In this document: in pieces, positions 25,929-34,726 of the stretch
Layout: each line of letters starts with the position of its first letter
How positions within the stretch are numbered: the stretch's first letter is position 1
DNA from: G963677085 sp963677085
GTDB lineage: Bacteria; Planctomycetota; Planctomycetia; Pirellulales; Thermoguttaceae
DNA: 64,000 nt
Reading direction: 5' to 3'
Assembly (NCBI GenBank): GCA_963677085.2
Contig: CAXXFH010000005.1
Span: 1-64,000, forward strand
Notes under the pieces: model-generated
What the model was told of the DNA's origin: nothing
What the model saw: the letters and a program-made list of their open reading frames with translations, nothing else
Database searches by the model: none
Program-made: the position numbers and the translations under genes

Positions 25929-26458
25929 TGGGCTTGTTCGCGGGAAAGGGTCCGGTCAATACACTCAAACAGGGTTTCGTGAATGCGGCGGAGCGATTTG
26001 TAGACCGCGTCGACCGATCGGCCTACTCTGTCGGCCACATTGCGGGCGGTTGCTCCAGGGTTGTAGCGATATCGCACCAAGTCGCGGTCCTTTTGGCGAA
26101 GTTTCTCCAAACAGGTGGCCAAGGCCTGCTGTCGAACGTCCAGTTCTTCTCCCCGATCGAGCGACATGGCCGCCACGGCGTCGAGGAATTCTTCGCTGAA
26201 CTGAAGCGAATCGCGGCCCCGGCGTTGCCGAAACTTGAGGATCTCGTAGTGCGCAATCCGACACGCCCAAGCCCGAAAGTCGCTTCCAGGCCGGAACTGA
26301 TCGAACTTGTTCCACAGCACCACGTTCGTCTCTTGCAGGACGTCGTCGGCATCCGCACGATGCGGAAGTTGTGCCAAGACATACAGATAGATACGACGCT
26401 GGTGCCGCGTCAAAAGGCGTACAAACTCTTCGGTGCGCGACGGATCCGTCTCGGGCAT
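25925..26458 (-). CDS. ECF-family RNA polymerase sigma factor
   Basis: A 177-residue sigma-70 family ECF sigma factor. Region 2 is at about 12-75 (R-R-I-Y-L-Y-V-L and D-A-D-D-V-L-Q-E-T-N-V-V-L-W-N-K-F). Region 4 is at about 110-165, with L-R-Q-K-D-R-D-L-V-R-Y-R-Y and a helix-turn-helix G-A-T-A-R-N-V-A-D-R-V-G-R-S. It belongs to the planctomycete-rich group in which a sigma factor is paired with a FecR-like protein. Its stop overlaps the FecR start by 4 bases. It is closely similar in motif layout to the sigma factor at 55430. Shine-Dalgarno upstream of ATG 26458 is weak. Confidence 0.93.
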   Translation of the reverse strand: MPETDPSRTEEFVRLLTRHQRRIYLYVLAQLPHRADADDVLQETNVVLWNKFDQFRPGSDFRAWACRIAHYEILKFRQRRGRDSLQFSEEFLDAVAAMSLDRGEELDVRQQALATCLEKLRQKDRDLVRYRYNPGATARNVADRVGRSVDAVYKSLRRIHETLFECIDRTLSREQAQ

Positions 26459-27195
26459 GAGATCTCACTCGATGGGCTTTGGTCGACTGCGTACCAGCCG
26501 TGGCCGCAAGCGCCTCTGCTCTGCTGCCTATATCGCCCCTCACTCTATTACCCAATGCCATTTGGAAAATTGGAAGGGAAAAACCTCGATTGGCCGAATT
26601 TGGCCATTTGGGTGTCGCTCTTGCCAAACGTCATACTGCCCGTGCTTTTCGGTGAGGGCTCGGCATCGCCCCCTGTCGGAGTGGTGATTGACGCACGAAT
26701 TGTACTGCCTACGAACCGGTGCATTGGTTACCCGGTGACGTTGAACGAACAGTGCAGCCAACGAATCGCTTCGACGATTAACGGCCCGTTTCGTTGAAAG
26801 CCAACGTTGAAATGCGACTGCTGATACGGGGGGATTGAGGCGTGAGGACGGCGATTCCGGGCTGGGTATTTGCGGCCAACCGCAGACCACCCTTTCTCCG
26901 GGAGGCCGCGGAATGTCCTAGGCTTTGGTAGTCGACGCACGGCAGGTGCGGTTGCGCTGTTGCGCATTGGCTTATCACCACGAGGCGAGGAAACGTCTCG
27001 CGGGGCAGGTTCTTTTTGGTGAAACATATCCCGGGGCAAAACTCTCTCAGCGACTCGAATCAGTTATTACTCTGCTTCGCACGACTACGCATCTCAACTC
27101 GTCGCGCACGCTCCTAGGGCGTGCGCGGAAGGAACTGACGAAGACTTCTCGATGCGTGCGAGTCGAGGAGGGCGTCTGCGCGTATGAGGTGAACC
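26459..27195. other. Divergent intergenic region, about 740 bp
   Basis: Separates the ECF sigma gene (minus) from the HDOD gene (plus). No gene-like open frame is convincing. It contains a 9-base-stem hairpin at 27103-27127 (CGCGCACGC, loop TCCTAGG, GCGTGCGCG) and a shorter hairpin-like stretch around 26980-27001. Promoters for both directions should lie here but no consensus was recognised. Confidence 0.55.
27103..27127. other. Perfect hairpin upstream of the HDOD gene
   Basis: A 9-base perfect stem (27103-27111 and 27119-27127) with a 7-base loop, 68 bases before the ATG of the HDOD gene. No T-run follows. It could be a leader structure or an operator palindrome. Confidence 0.4.
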
Positions 27196-28071
27196 ATGAC
27201 ACGTTTTCAGGCGTCAGCCAAACCCAAAGGTTCGGCACTCGATACCTTCGTTCGGCGGATCGATGAGATATCGACGCTTCCTCAGATCGCTTTGCGAGTG
27301 ATGGAAGTCGCCGACGATCCGGCGTCGGCAGCCGCCGATTTGAAGGCCGTAATGGAAAGCGACGCCTCGCTGAGCGCGCGCGTGCTGCGGTGTGTCAATT
27401 CCTCGGCTTATGCAGTACGTACGAAAATTACCAATCTCCAGCAAGCGATTGCCTACGTGGGGCTGAAGCAGGTCCGCAACTTGGCACTGACGGCAAGTGT
27501 CAGTGAACTTTTCAAAAAGAACGAAACCATTGGTTGCTATCGTCGCATGGAGTTGTGGCGGCATCTCGTGGCCGTCGGGCTGTGTGCCCGACTGATCGCC
27601 ATGCGTCGAGAAGTCAGCAATTTTGAAGATGCTTTTCTGGCCGGGCTTTTGCACGACATTGGCATTATTCTTTTGGATCAACACGCCCACACCGGCTTTG
27701 AACGTGTCATCCGTTCGCTTGGCTCAGCGGAATCGTTGTGCAAAGCCGAGCGGAGTGAATTCGATTTCGACCATACGGCGGCTGGCGCGGCCGTGGCCGA
27801 CATGTGGGGCTTCCCCGAGGTCGTTCGATCGGCCATTCGATTTCACCACAGTTCGGCCGGCTGTCGCACGCCGGCCCTACCCGTCGTTCAGTGTGTCGAA
27901 ATGGCGAACCTGATTTGCACGATCAAGGGCATGTCGTCGGTGGGTGCGAAGCTGGTGAAATTCAATCCTTCGGTTCTCGAAGGGTTGGCCCTTTCGAGCG
28001 AGGATATCACCGTGCTGGCAGAAGATCTGGACAAGGAAATCGAACGCAATGACAGTCTTTTTCAGTTGTAA
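27196..28071 (+). CDS. HDOD domain signalling protein
   Basis: A 291-residue soluble protein made almost wholly of an HDOD domain: L-P-Q-I-A-L-R-V near residue 28, S-L-S-A-R-V-L-R-C-V-N-S-S-A-Y at about 57-71, the I-A-Y-V-G-L-K-Q-V-R-N-L helix, then L-L-H-D-I-G-I-I-L-L and R-F-H-H downstream. HDOD is a degenerate HD-family output domain that usually acts through protein contacts rather than phosphohydrolysis. ATG 27196 has GAGGTG 5 bases upstream. It begins the signalling island, 21 bases before a histidine kinase gene, and is likely part of that phosphorelay. Confidence 0.9.
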   Translation: MTRFQASAKPKGSALDTFVRRIDEISTLPQIALRVMEVADDPASAAADLKAVMESDASLSARVLRCVNSSAYAVRTKITNLQQAIAYVGLKQVRNLALTASVSELFKKNETIGCYRRMELWRHLVAVGLCARLIAMRREVSNFEDAFLAGLLHDIGIILLDQHAHTGFERVIRSLGSAESLCKAERSEFDFDHTAAGAAVADMWGFPEVVRSAIRFHHSSAGCRTPALPVVQCVEMANLICTIKGMSSVGAKLVKFNPSVLEGLALSSEDITVLAEDLDKEIERNDSLFQL

Positions 28072-28092
28072 GGGCGTGGTAAGGACGCAGTG

Positions 28093-29955
28093 ATGGCCGG
28101 TCCCGTTAAAGACATTTCGCACTTGTTGGCGCTCGTTGGCACGGAAGATGTTGCGCCAGAAGCGGCCCGCGGCAATGCGCCCGACGGTAGTGGTGAACCG
28201 GACGCCATTGTACTGGCGCTGGCAGGAAACAACTGTCGTGTCGAGTACCAGCACCCTCAATTGGAACGAGAATGGCTTAAAGATCTGGCTTTGCTCGCGG
28301 CGCGGGAGTCGTCGGCGACTGGCGCGTCGTGTCGTGAGGTGACTACGCCGATTGGTCAGCGGCATGTCGTTGCGGTGTCTCTGTTGGGAGCGGCAATGCC
28401 GACAACCATCGTGTGTCTGGCTAAGCTCTCAGACGATCTCGTGCGTTGCAGAGACTCGCGCAAACTGGAACATTGGCTGTTGGGGTGCTTGATTTGCGGA
28501 CTTCAACGCGATCGCGGCAAAAGCACGATCCTACGAACGCGAGTGGAACACCTGCTGCGCGAACACGACGCTTTGCGCGATTCTCATACCCAAGCCCTAA
28601 GCGACGCAATTCAGGAGCGTGAACAACGGTTAAGCGAACAACACGAACACATGCGGCAGTTGCAGGCCGTCCATCTTCAGAACCAGATGATTCTCAACAC
28701 GGCGGGGGAAGGTATCTGTGGTATTGACCGCGATGGGCGGCTGATGTTTGTCAATCCGGCGGCCGCCCGAATGTTGGGGTGGTCCGTCGAGGAAATGATT
28801 GGCAAAACTCATTGCGAGGCTTTCCATTGCATATGTGTGCCGAATCGCCAGAGCGAGGACGAAGCATCGTTTGTCCACTTGGTTCTTAATGACCACACGC
28901 GCCGTATTTCTGGTAGCACCGACTTCCATCGTCAACATGGCGACGTGCTGCCGGTGGACTACACCTGCGTGGCCATTGTAGAAAACGAAAGAGCTGTGGG
29001 AGCGGTGCTCACGTTTCGCGATGTCACCGAACAACGCATGTTGGAAGCCCAACTCCGCCAGGCTCAGAAGCTGGAGTCGATCGGCCAGCTTGCCGCGGGA
29101 ATTGCGCACGAAATCAATACCCCCACACAATACCTCGGAGACAATACGCGTTTCCTGGCGGATATCTTTGAAGACTTGAGCGAGCTGCTTGCGATTTGCG
29201 AAACCGTGAGCAGAAAGGTGGCCGACGACGCCGAGGTGGGGGCCGAACTGCTCCGCTTGGCCGAGGTGGTCGAAGAGGCCGATATCGCCTATGCCTTGGA
29301 GGAAGTACCCAAGGCCATTAGCCAGTCGATGGAAGGTGTTCAGCAAGTTGCTCGGATTGTTCGTTCCATGAAGGAGTTTTCCCATCCCGGTTCCGACGAA
29401 CCACAGGCGATCGACCTGAACCGCTCGATTGAAAGCACGCTCACCGTGTCACGTAACGAGTGGAAATACGTGGCCGATGTGGTCGCCGATCTCGATCCAA
29501 ACTTGCCCATGGTTCTTTGCATGCCGGGCGACATCAATCAGGTGTTGCTCAACCTGATCGTCAACGCGGCCCATGCGATATCTGACCGTAAGGATCGTTC
29601 CTCGGGCACGAAAGGGACGATCCGCATTGCCACTCGCCAGTTCGCCGGCTACGTCGAGGTTTGCGTCGGCGATACGGGAACGGGGATTCCCGAACACGTT
29701 CAGCCGCGTATTTTCGATCCATTTTTCACGACCAAGGAAGTCGGACGTGGCACCGGCCAAGGCTTGGCCATCGCCCATTCGATCGTGACCGACAAACACG
29801 GTGGACAACTTTCCTTCGAGACCGAAACTGGTGTGGGAACCACCTTCTATGTGCGACTTCCACTCGACAATTCACAGGGCAGCAGGGCCGCTGGCCAAAC
29901 TGGTACTACCGCAGCCAGGCAAGACTCCGGCTCGGTGGTCGCTGAACTAGGGTAA
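28093..29955 (+). CDS. Cytosolic PAS histidine kinase
   Basis: A 620-residue histidine kinase without membrane segments. N-terminal residues 1-140 are of unknown fold, 150-195 is coiled coil, and a PAS domain runs about 196-316 (I-C-G-I-D-R-D-G-R-L-M-F-V-N). The HisKA helix follows with the phospho-histidine H339 in A-A-G-I-A-H-E-I-N-T-P. The HATPase domain has L-N-L-I-V-N-A-A-H-A, D-T-G-T-G-I-P and G-T-G-Q-G-L-A-I. The kinase core is closely related to that of the protein at 34727, including the long insertion before M-K-E-F-S-H-P. ATG 28093 is preferred to the adjacent GTG 28090 because AAGGA is 7 bases before it. Probable partner regulators lie directly downstream. Its PAS stretch contains C-E-A-F-H-C-I-C, which could bind a cofactor. 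Confidence 0.93.
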   Translation: MAGPVKDISHLLALVGTEDVAPEAARGNAPDGSGEPDAIVLALAGNNCRVEYQHPQLEREWLKDLALLAARESSATGASCREVTTPIGQRHVVAVSLLGAAMPTTIVCLAKLSDDLVRCRDSRKLEHWLLGCLICGLQRDRGKSTILRTRVEHLLREHDALRDSHTQALSDAIQEREQRLSEQHEHMRQLQAVHLQNQMILNTAGEGICGIDRDGRLMFVNPAAARMLGWSVEEMIGKTHCEAFHCICVPNRQSEDEASFVHLVLNDHTRRISGSTDFHRQHGDVLPVDYTCVAIVENERAVGAVLTFRDVTEQRMLEAQLRQAQKLESIGQLAAGIAHEINTPTQYLGDNTRFLADIFEDLSELLAICETVSRKVADDAEVGAELLRLAEVVEEADIAYALEEVPKAISQSMEGVQQVARIVRSMKEFSHPGSDEPQAIDLNRSIESTLTVSRNEWKYVADVVADLDPNLPMVLCMPGDINQVLLNLIVNAAHAISDRKDRSSGTKGTIRIATRQFAGYVEVCVGDTGTGIPEHVQPRIFDPFFTTKEVGRGTGQGLAIAHSIVTDKHGGQLSFETETGVGTTFYVRLPLDNSQGSRAAGQTGTTAARQDSGSVVAELG

Positions 29956-30007
29956 AAACTAAACGACCTTTGACGTTAGTAGTACAGACTTGCGGGGGGA
30001 TCAGCCG

Positions 30008-31141
30008 GTGAAACAAACCATTCTTCTAGTCGACGACGAACGCAACGCATTGGCCGCAATGAAACGCTCGCTACGGCGAAAGGCCCGCGAGTGGGACGTG
30101 TTGTGCGCGGAACATGCGGAAGAAGCATGGCGAATGATCTATGACCCGGGATGCGACGCCATTGTGACCGACGTGTGCATGCCCGGCTTGAGTGGACTCG
30201 AGCTACTCGAACGCATCAAAACCACCGACTCTACCCGTGACCTGCCGGTAGCGGTGGTTACGGGCCTCAACGATCAAGAGTTAAAGGCCAAAGCACTTGA
30301 GCGAGGCGCCACGGATCTGCTGAACAAGCCGGTAGATGCCGACCAGCTCATTGTCCGGCTGAACAACATGCTACGGGACAAGGCCGCCCTGGACGAGTTG
30401 CGGGCATCCAATGCGGTGTTGCATCAGCGGCTCCATCTGCAAATGGCCGCCCTGAATCAATCGCGAATGGCTGCTATCTGCAGGCTTGCGATGGCGGCGG
30501 AGTTTCGCGATCAGTGTACGGGAATGCACGTCGAGCGGGTGGCCCACTATGCCAAAGCGGTGGCCAACTTTCTGGGCATGCCACACGAATTCCAAGAGCA
30601 ACTCTTGCTGGCTGCGCCGCTGCACGATATCGGAAAAATTGCCATTCCCGACCGAATCCTATTCAAGCCGGGCCCTCTGACCGAGGGCGAACGTGCCGTA
30701 ATGCAACGCCATTGCAAGTATGGTGAGATGATTCTCAGGCAACCTACCGAGTTAGTGGAAACGTTAGACGCCGGCAGTTGCGACGCTCGCGATCTGCTTG
30801 ACGATCCGGTCGTTGGACTGGCAGCCACGATCGCTTTGACCCATCACGAAAAGTTCGACGGCAGCGGATATCCCCTGAAGCTTGCCGGGTTGGAAATCCC
30901 GTTGCCATCCCGGATAGTCGCCGTTTGCGATGTTTATGATGCATTGACTTCGGCACGCCCCTATCGCGCCGCTCTGCCACAAGACGATGCGTTAGCGATC
31001 ATGGCACGAACGGCCGTTCGCGACTTTGATCCTCACGTGTACCAAGCCTTCTTAGAGATACTGCCGGCACTCGAAGCCCGCGTTAAGCGCATCGACGATA
31101 AAGCGTCTGCGCGCCTTCCGAAGGGGGAGGACCTTGTATGA
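30008..31141 (+). CDS. Response regulator with intact HD-GYP domain
   Basis: A 377-residue protein: receiver domain at 1-120 (acidic pair D9/D10, phospho-acceptor D55, lysine K107 in N-K-P-V-D), linker helix, and HD-GYP domain at 150-377. The metal and catalytic residues are all present: H174 in G-M-H-V-E-R-V, H206-D207 in L-H-D-I-G-K, H279-H280, and G287-Y288-P289 in D-G-S-G-Y-P. HD-GYP proteins hydrolyse cyclic di-GMP, so this is the likely enzymatic output of the island. The start is GTG 30008 with GGGGGGA 8 bases upstream. The stop overlaps the next gene by 4 bases (ATGA). Confidence 0.94.
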   Translation: MKQTILLVDDERNALAAMKRSLRRKAREWDVLCAEHAEEAWRMIYDPGCDAIVTDVCMPGLSGLELLERIKTTDSTRDLPVAVVTGLNDQELKAKALERGATDLLNKPVDADQLIVRLNNMLRDKAALDELRASNAVLHQRLHLQMAALNQSRMAAICRLAMAAEFRDQCTGMHVERVAHYAKAVANFLGMPHEFQEQLLLAAPLHDIGKIAIPDRILFKPGPLTEGERAVMQRHCKYGEMILRQPTELVETLDAGSCDARDLLDDPVVGLAATIALTHHEKFDGSGYPLKLAGLEIPLPSRIVAVCDVYDALTSARPYRAALPQDDALAIMARTAVRDFDPHVYQAFLEILPALEARVKRIDDKASARLPKGEDLV

Positions 31142-32346
31142 AACGTATTCTGTTTGTTGACGACGAACCGAAAGTGCTCGACGGCTTACGCCGGATGTTA
31201 CGTTCCATGCGCCGAACGTGGGCGATGGAGTTCGCCGAAGGCGGGGTGGCCGCGCTCGACGTTCTCAGCAAAACCCATGTGGATGTGGTGGTCACTGACA
31301 TGCGAATGCCGGGCATGGACGGTTCCGAGCTTCTACAGCAGGTCATGTGCAATTATCCGGGAACCGTTCGAATTATTCTCTCCGGACAATGCGATCGTGC
31401 CACCGTGTTGAAAACGGTTTGCCTTGCCCATCAGTTCTTAACGAAGCCCACGGATTCGGAGGCATTGAAGGCAATGGTTGGCCGGGCATGCCGGTTGCAG
31501 GATCAACTGGCCGACAACTGGCACCGAGAAATGGTGTCGTGTGTCAAAGCGGTTCCAAGCCAACCGTCGCTGTATGAGGAACTCCTTGACGAGTTGAATT
31601 CCACCGAGGCGTCTGTGCCGCGGATTGCTCAGCGGATGGCAAACGACGTGGGAATGAGTGCCAAGATCCTTCAGTTGGTGGGTAGTGGATTCTTTGGATC
31701 GCCGCAACGCATCTACGATCCACAGCGGGCGGTCAGCCTGTTCGACTTGGAGACACTCCGCGCATTATTCCGTACTACCGAGGCGTTTGCGCCATTTACT
31801 TCCCGTGGCCAGCGGTTTTTCGAACTTGATACCCTGACCGAACACGCGCGGAGGGTGGCTCAAGCGGCAGCCGAAATAACACGGGTCGAAACCGGATGCC
31901 CAGCACTCGTCGAAAAGGCCTATCTGGGTGGGTTTTTCCACGATGTCGGCATGTTTCTTTTGGCCGAACATGTTCCCGACCAGCACGAGCAGGCCCTGGT
32001 GGTCGCGGCTGAAAGGAAAGAGGCCTTCTGGGAGGTGGAACATTCGACATTCGGTGCGACCCATGCCGACATGGGGGCGTATTTGCTTGCGATTTGGGGA
32101 ATGGACGATGAAATTATCCAAACCGTGGCTCATCACCATGCGCCAAGTCGCTCGTCGGATGAAAAATTCACTCCCCTGACCGCGGTTCACGTAGCCGACG
32201 CCCTTTGCGACGGTCCATTCAGCCAGGCAATGAGACACCAAGTGTGGCTAGACGAGGTCTACCTGGATCGTCTTCAGCTCGGGCATCGCGTGCCCGTCTG
32301 GGAAGAGACCTGTCAAAGCTTTGTAAGCGAAGGAGAAACCAGATGA
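31138..32346 (+). CDS. Response regulator with HDOD output domain
   Basis: A 402-residue protein: receiver at 1-125 (D8-D9, phospho-acceptor D54 in V-V-T-D-M-R-M-P-G-M, K in L-T-K-P-T-D) followed by an HDOD domain at about 140-390. The HDOD part contains S-A-K-I-L-Q-L-V-G-S, G-G-F-F-H-D-V-G-M-F-L-L and H-H-H-A-P-S. HDOD domains regulate through protein interactions. It is translationally coupled on both sides: its start overlaps the HD-GYP gene stop, and its stop overlaps the next receiver gene, each by 4 bases. It shares the HDOD module with the protein at 27196. Confidence 0.93.
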   Translation: MKRILFVDDEPKVLDGLRRMLRSMRRTWAMEFAEGGVAALDVLSKTHVDVVVTDMRMPGMDGSELLQQVMCNYPGTVRIILSGQCDRATVLKTVCLAHQFLTKPTDSEALKAMVGRACRLQDQLADNWHREMVSCVKAVPSQPSLYEELLDELNSTEASVPRIAQRMANDVGMSAKILQLVGSGFFGSPQRIYDPQRAVSLFDLETLRALFRTTEAFAPFTSRGQRFFELDTLTEHARRVAQAAAEITRVETGCPALVEKAYLGGFFHDVGMFLLAEHVPDQHEQALVVAAERKEAFWEVEHSTFGATHADMGAYLLAIWGMDDEIIQTVAHHHAPSRSSDEKFTPLTAVHVADALCDGPFSQAMRHQVWLDEVYLDRLQLGHRVPVWEETCQSFVSEGETR

Positions 32347-33530
32347 CTGAACGCATACTTTGTGTCGATGACGAGCCGAACATTTTGCAGGCATACCAAC
32401 GCCAGCTTCGCAAAAGGTTTTCGATCGAGATCGCCCTTGGTGGCGAAGAGGCGCTCGATGCCGTAAAGAACAACGGGCCGTTCGCCGTAATTGTGTCCGA
32501 TATGCGGATGCCGGTGATCAATGGCGTCGACTTGCTCAAGCGGGTCAAGACCATCGCGCCCGAAACGGTGCGCATGATGCTTACCGGGAACTCCGATCAG
32601 CAAACGGCATTGGAAGCGGTCAACGACGGCCACGTGTTTCGTTTCATGACGAAGCCGTGTCCGCCCGACGTGTTTGCCAAGGCGCTTGAAGCCGGGCTTG
32701 AACAACACCAGTTGATCGTAGCCGAGCACGAATTGCTCTCCAAGACGCTTAGCGGCAGTATTCAAGTGCTTACCGATGTGTTGACGTTGGTTAATCCGAC
32801 GGCGTTTGGGCGTGCCAGTCGCGTGCAACGTCTTGCTCGCGATATCTGTGGTGTCTTGGGAAGCGAAGAAGGGTGGCTGGTGAACCTAGCGGCAATGCTT
32901 TCGCAGATTGGTTGCGTGGCGGTGCCGGAAGACATTTTGGAAAAAGCGGCCCACGGCACGGAGCTTTCGAAGTCGGAAACCAACGTGTTTCAGACTCATC
33001 CCGCCGTTGCTCGTGATCTGTTGCGCCATATTCCACGTCTGGAACGCGTTGCCGAGGTGGTTTACTACCAGGAAAAACGCTTCGACGGAGGCGGGGTGCC
33101 CGAAGACGAGGACATCTCCGGAGATGATATTCCTTTCGGAGCGCGCGTACTCAAAGTGGCCCTGGACTTCGATACACTCCTGGCGTCGGGATGCAGTGCA
33201 GAGATGTCCCTGGCCGAAATGAACGACTGGGAAGGATGTTACGACCCCGATGTCTTGGCTGCCCTTCGGAATGTCATGAATGTTGCCGACATCAAAATGC
33301 TTCAACGCACGAATGTGTCGAGCTTGGCCGACGGTATGATTCTGGCCGCCGATGTCAAGTCGATCAACGGCACGTTGCTTTGCACGCGGGGGCAGGAGGT
33401 GACGGCTTCGCTGCGGGCGCGTTTGCGAAACTACGTGGCCAACGTTGGCATTCAAACACCGATCAAAGTGTTCATCCCCAATGACGAACACGAATACTGT
33501 GAAGCGATCAGGGACGCGGAAACACTCTGA
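32343..33530 (+). CDS. Response regulator with degenerate HD-GYP domain
   Basis: A 395-residue protein: receiver at 1-125 (phospho-acceptor D53, K104 in M-T-K-P-C) and a C-terminal domain that aligns by eye with HD-GYP but lacks its catalytic residues. The HD pair is S187-Q188 (L-S-Q-I-G-C), the following lysine is C191, the HH pair is Y241-Y242, the first histidine is A158, and GYP is G251-V252-P253. It should not hydrolyse cyclic di-GMP but could bind it or a partner. ATG 32343 is chosen because it overlaps the previous stop by 4 bases; the frame is open upstream to 32205 inside the previous gene. The final 60 residues follow an I-L-A-A-D-V-x-S-x-N-G-x-L-L pattern, a common appendix in such regulators. 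Confidence 0.88.
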   Translation: MTERILCVDDEPNILQAYQRQLRKRFSIEIALGGEEALDAVKNNGPFAVIVSDMRMPVINGVDLLKRVKTIAPETVRMMLTGNSDQQTALEAVNDGHVFRFMTKPCPPDVFAKALEAGLEQHQLIVAEHELLSKTLSGSIQVLTDVLTLVNPTAFGRASRVQRLARDICGVLGSEEGWLVNLAAMLSQIGCVAVPEDILEKAAHGTELSKSETNVFQTHPAVARDLLRHIPRLERVAEVVYYQEKRFDGGGVPEDEDISGDDIPFGARVLKVALDFDTLLASGCSAEMSLAEMNDWEGCYDPDVLAALRNVMNVADIKMLQRTNVSSLADGMILAADVKSINGTLLCTRGQEVTASLRARLRNYVANVGIQTPIKVFIPNDEHEYCEAIRDAETL

Positions 33531-33631
33531 GGAACCCTACGAATGATGTTTGCGTATTCATCGAACAGTTGGGCGTAGTGGGTTCCGATAATTCGAGAAA
33601 TGCTGTGTTTTCAGGGGCAAGGGGCAATAGG

Positions 33632-34723
33632 ATGTTCAACACAAGCGTACGGGGTACTCCGACAGTGTTAGCCACGCGTCGATGTATTTTCGGCATGCTC
33701 TTCGCGGTGTATTTGGCAGCGTTTTCAGGATGCCAGGAACCGTTGCCAGACAAAACGTCGTCGTCCTACGAAGAACCACATTCGCTACGGCTTGATCTCG
33801 GTTCGCCCGCGGGAAGGCGAGTATTGGTGGTACACAGCTATCATGCCGCTTACCCGTGGACCGCAGCCATCGATCGCGGAATCCACGAGATATTGGATGG
33901 AACCGGCGTCGAGCAGAAGACCTTTTATATGGACACCAAACGGCATACGGAAGAAGCATGGAAGAAACAAGCGGGCGAGGCTGCCATGGCCGAGGTGAAA
34001 GCTTGGCAGCCCGACGTCGTAATCGCCACCGACGACAACGCGCAAGCCTACTTCGGCCGCAACCTCGTCGATGGTCCGATCCCTCTTGTCTTTTGCGGCG
34101 TAAACGCCGACCCGGCCAAATATGGGTACCCGGCATTCAATGTCACGGGCATCATCGAGCGACCAATGCTCGACAAGAATGTCCGTTATGCAAAACGTTT
34201 TGTGCCGGTCGAGCGGCTGGTGATCCTTAGCAGCAACGATCCCACGTCTCTCGGGGCGATCAACTTCATGCGGGAACAACACGTCGATTGCAAACACGTC
34301 GATTTCCGGCTGGTCGAGACACTTCAGCAATGGCGAGAGCAAGTGAGACTAGCCAACCAGGACGCCAGTGTGTTGGCGATCTATATGTATCACACGCTCA
34401 CGATGCCTGGCGAGGCCGAAAGCGTTGATCCTGGCCGGGTAATGTCTTGGACGGCGGAAAACACGACCGTTCCAACCATCGCCTTTTTCGAATTTGGTGT
34501 AACCGACGGATGCCTGCTCGGCATTGTCGCCTCGGGAGAAGAGCACGGCCGTGAGGCGGCCCATTACGCTTTCGATATTCTTCAAGGGACGCCTGTCGGC
34601 AACCTTCCAGTAATTCACGATAGCGGTGGTAAGACGTTACTCAATCGGACAACCGCCCGACGACTGGGGATTCCCCTCGACTCGTTAGACTTGACCGGCA
34701 TCGACGTGGTCGAAGGAGAATAA
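33632..34723 (+). CDS. Periplasmic substrate-binding lipoprotein, ABC_sub_bind-like
   Basis: A 363-residue lipoprotein. A basic-hydrophobic leader ends in the lipobox A-A-F-S-G-C with the cysteine at residue 34. The mature domain begins with R-V-L-V-V-H-S-Y-H and continues with alternating Rossmann-like segments (P-D-V-V-I-A-T-D-D-N, P-L-V-F-C-G-V-N, G-I-I-E-R-P), matching the two-lobed ABC_sub_bind or TrpX-like family. No ABC permease or ATPase is nearby. Instead the next gene, with its ATG 3 bases after this stop, is a membrane sensor kinase, so the lipoprotein is best read as an extracytoplasmic ligand sensor for it. ATG 33632 is preferred to ATG 33569 because it yields a lipoprotein signal and has AAGGGG upstream. 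Confidence 0.85.
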   Translation: MFNTSVRGTPTVLATRRCIFGMLFAVYLAAFSGCQEPLPDKTSSSYEEPHSLRLDLGSPAGRRVLVVHSYHAAYPWTAAIDRGIHEILDGTGVEQKTFYMDTKRHTEEAWKKQAGEAAMAEVKAWQPDVVIATDDNAQAYFGRNLVDGPIPLVFCGVNADPAKYGYPAFNVTGIIERPMLDKNVRYAKRFVPVERLVILSSNDPTSLGAINFMREQHVDCKHVDFRLVETLQQWREQVRLANQDASVLAIYMYHTLTMPGEAESVDPGRVMSWTAENTTVPTIAFFEFGVTDGCLLGIVASGEEHGREAAHYAFDILQGTPVGNLPVIHDSGGKTLLNRTTARRLGIPLDSLDLTGIDVVEGE

Positions 34724-34726
34724 ACC

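Noticed and set aside
33632..34723. Part of an ABC importer operon
   Set aside because: No permease or ATPase gene on either side; the lipoprotein adjoins a sensor kinase instead.
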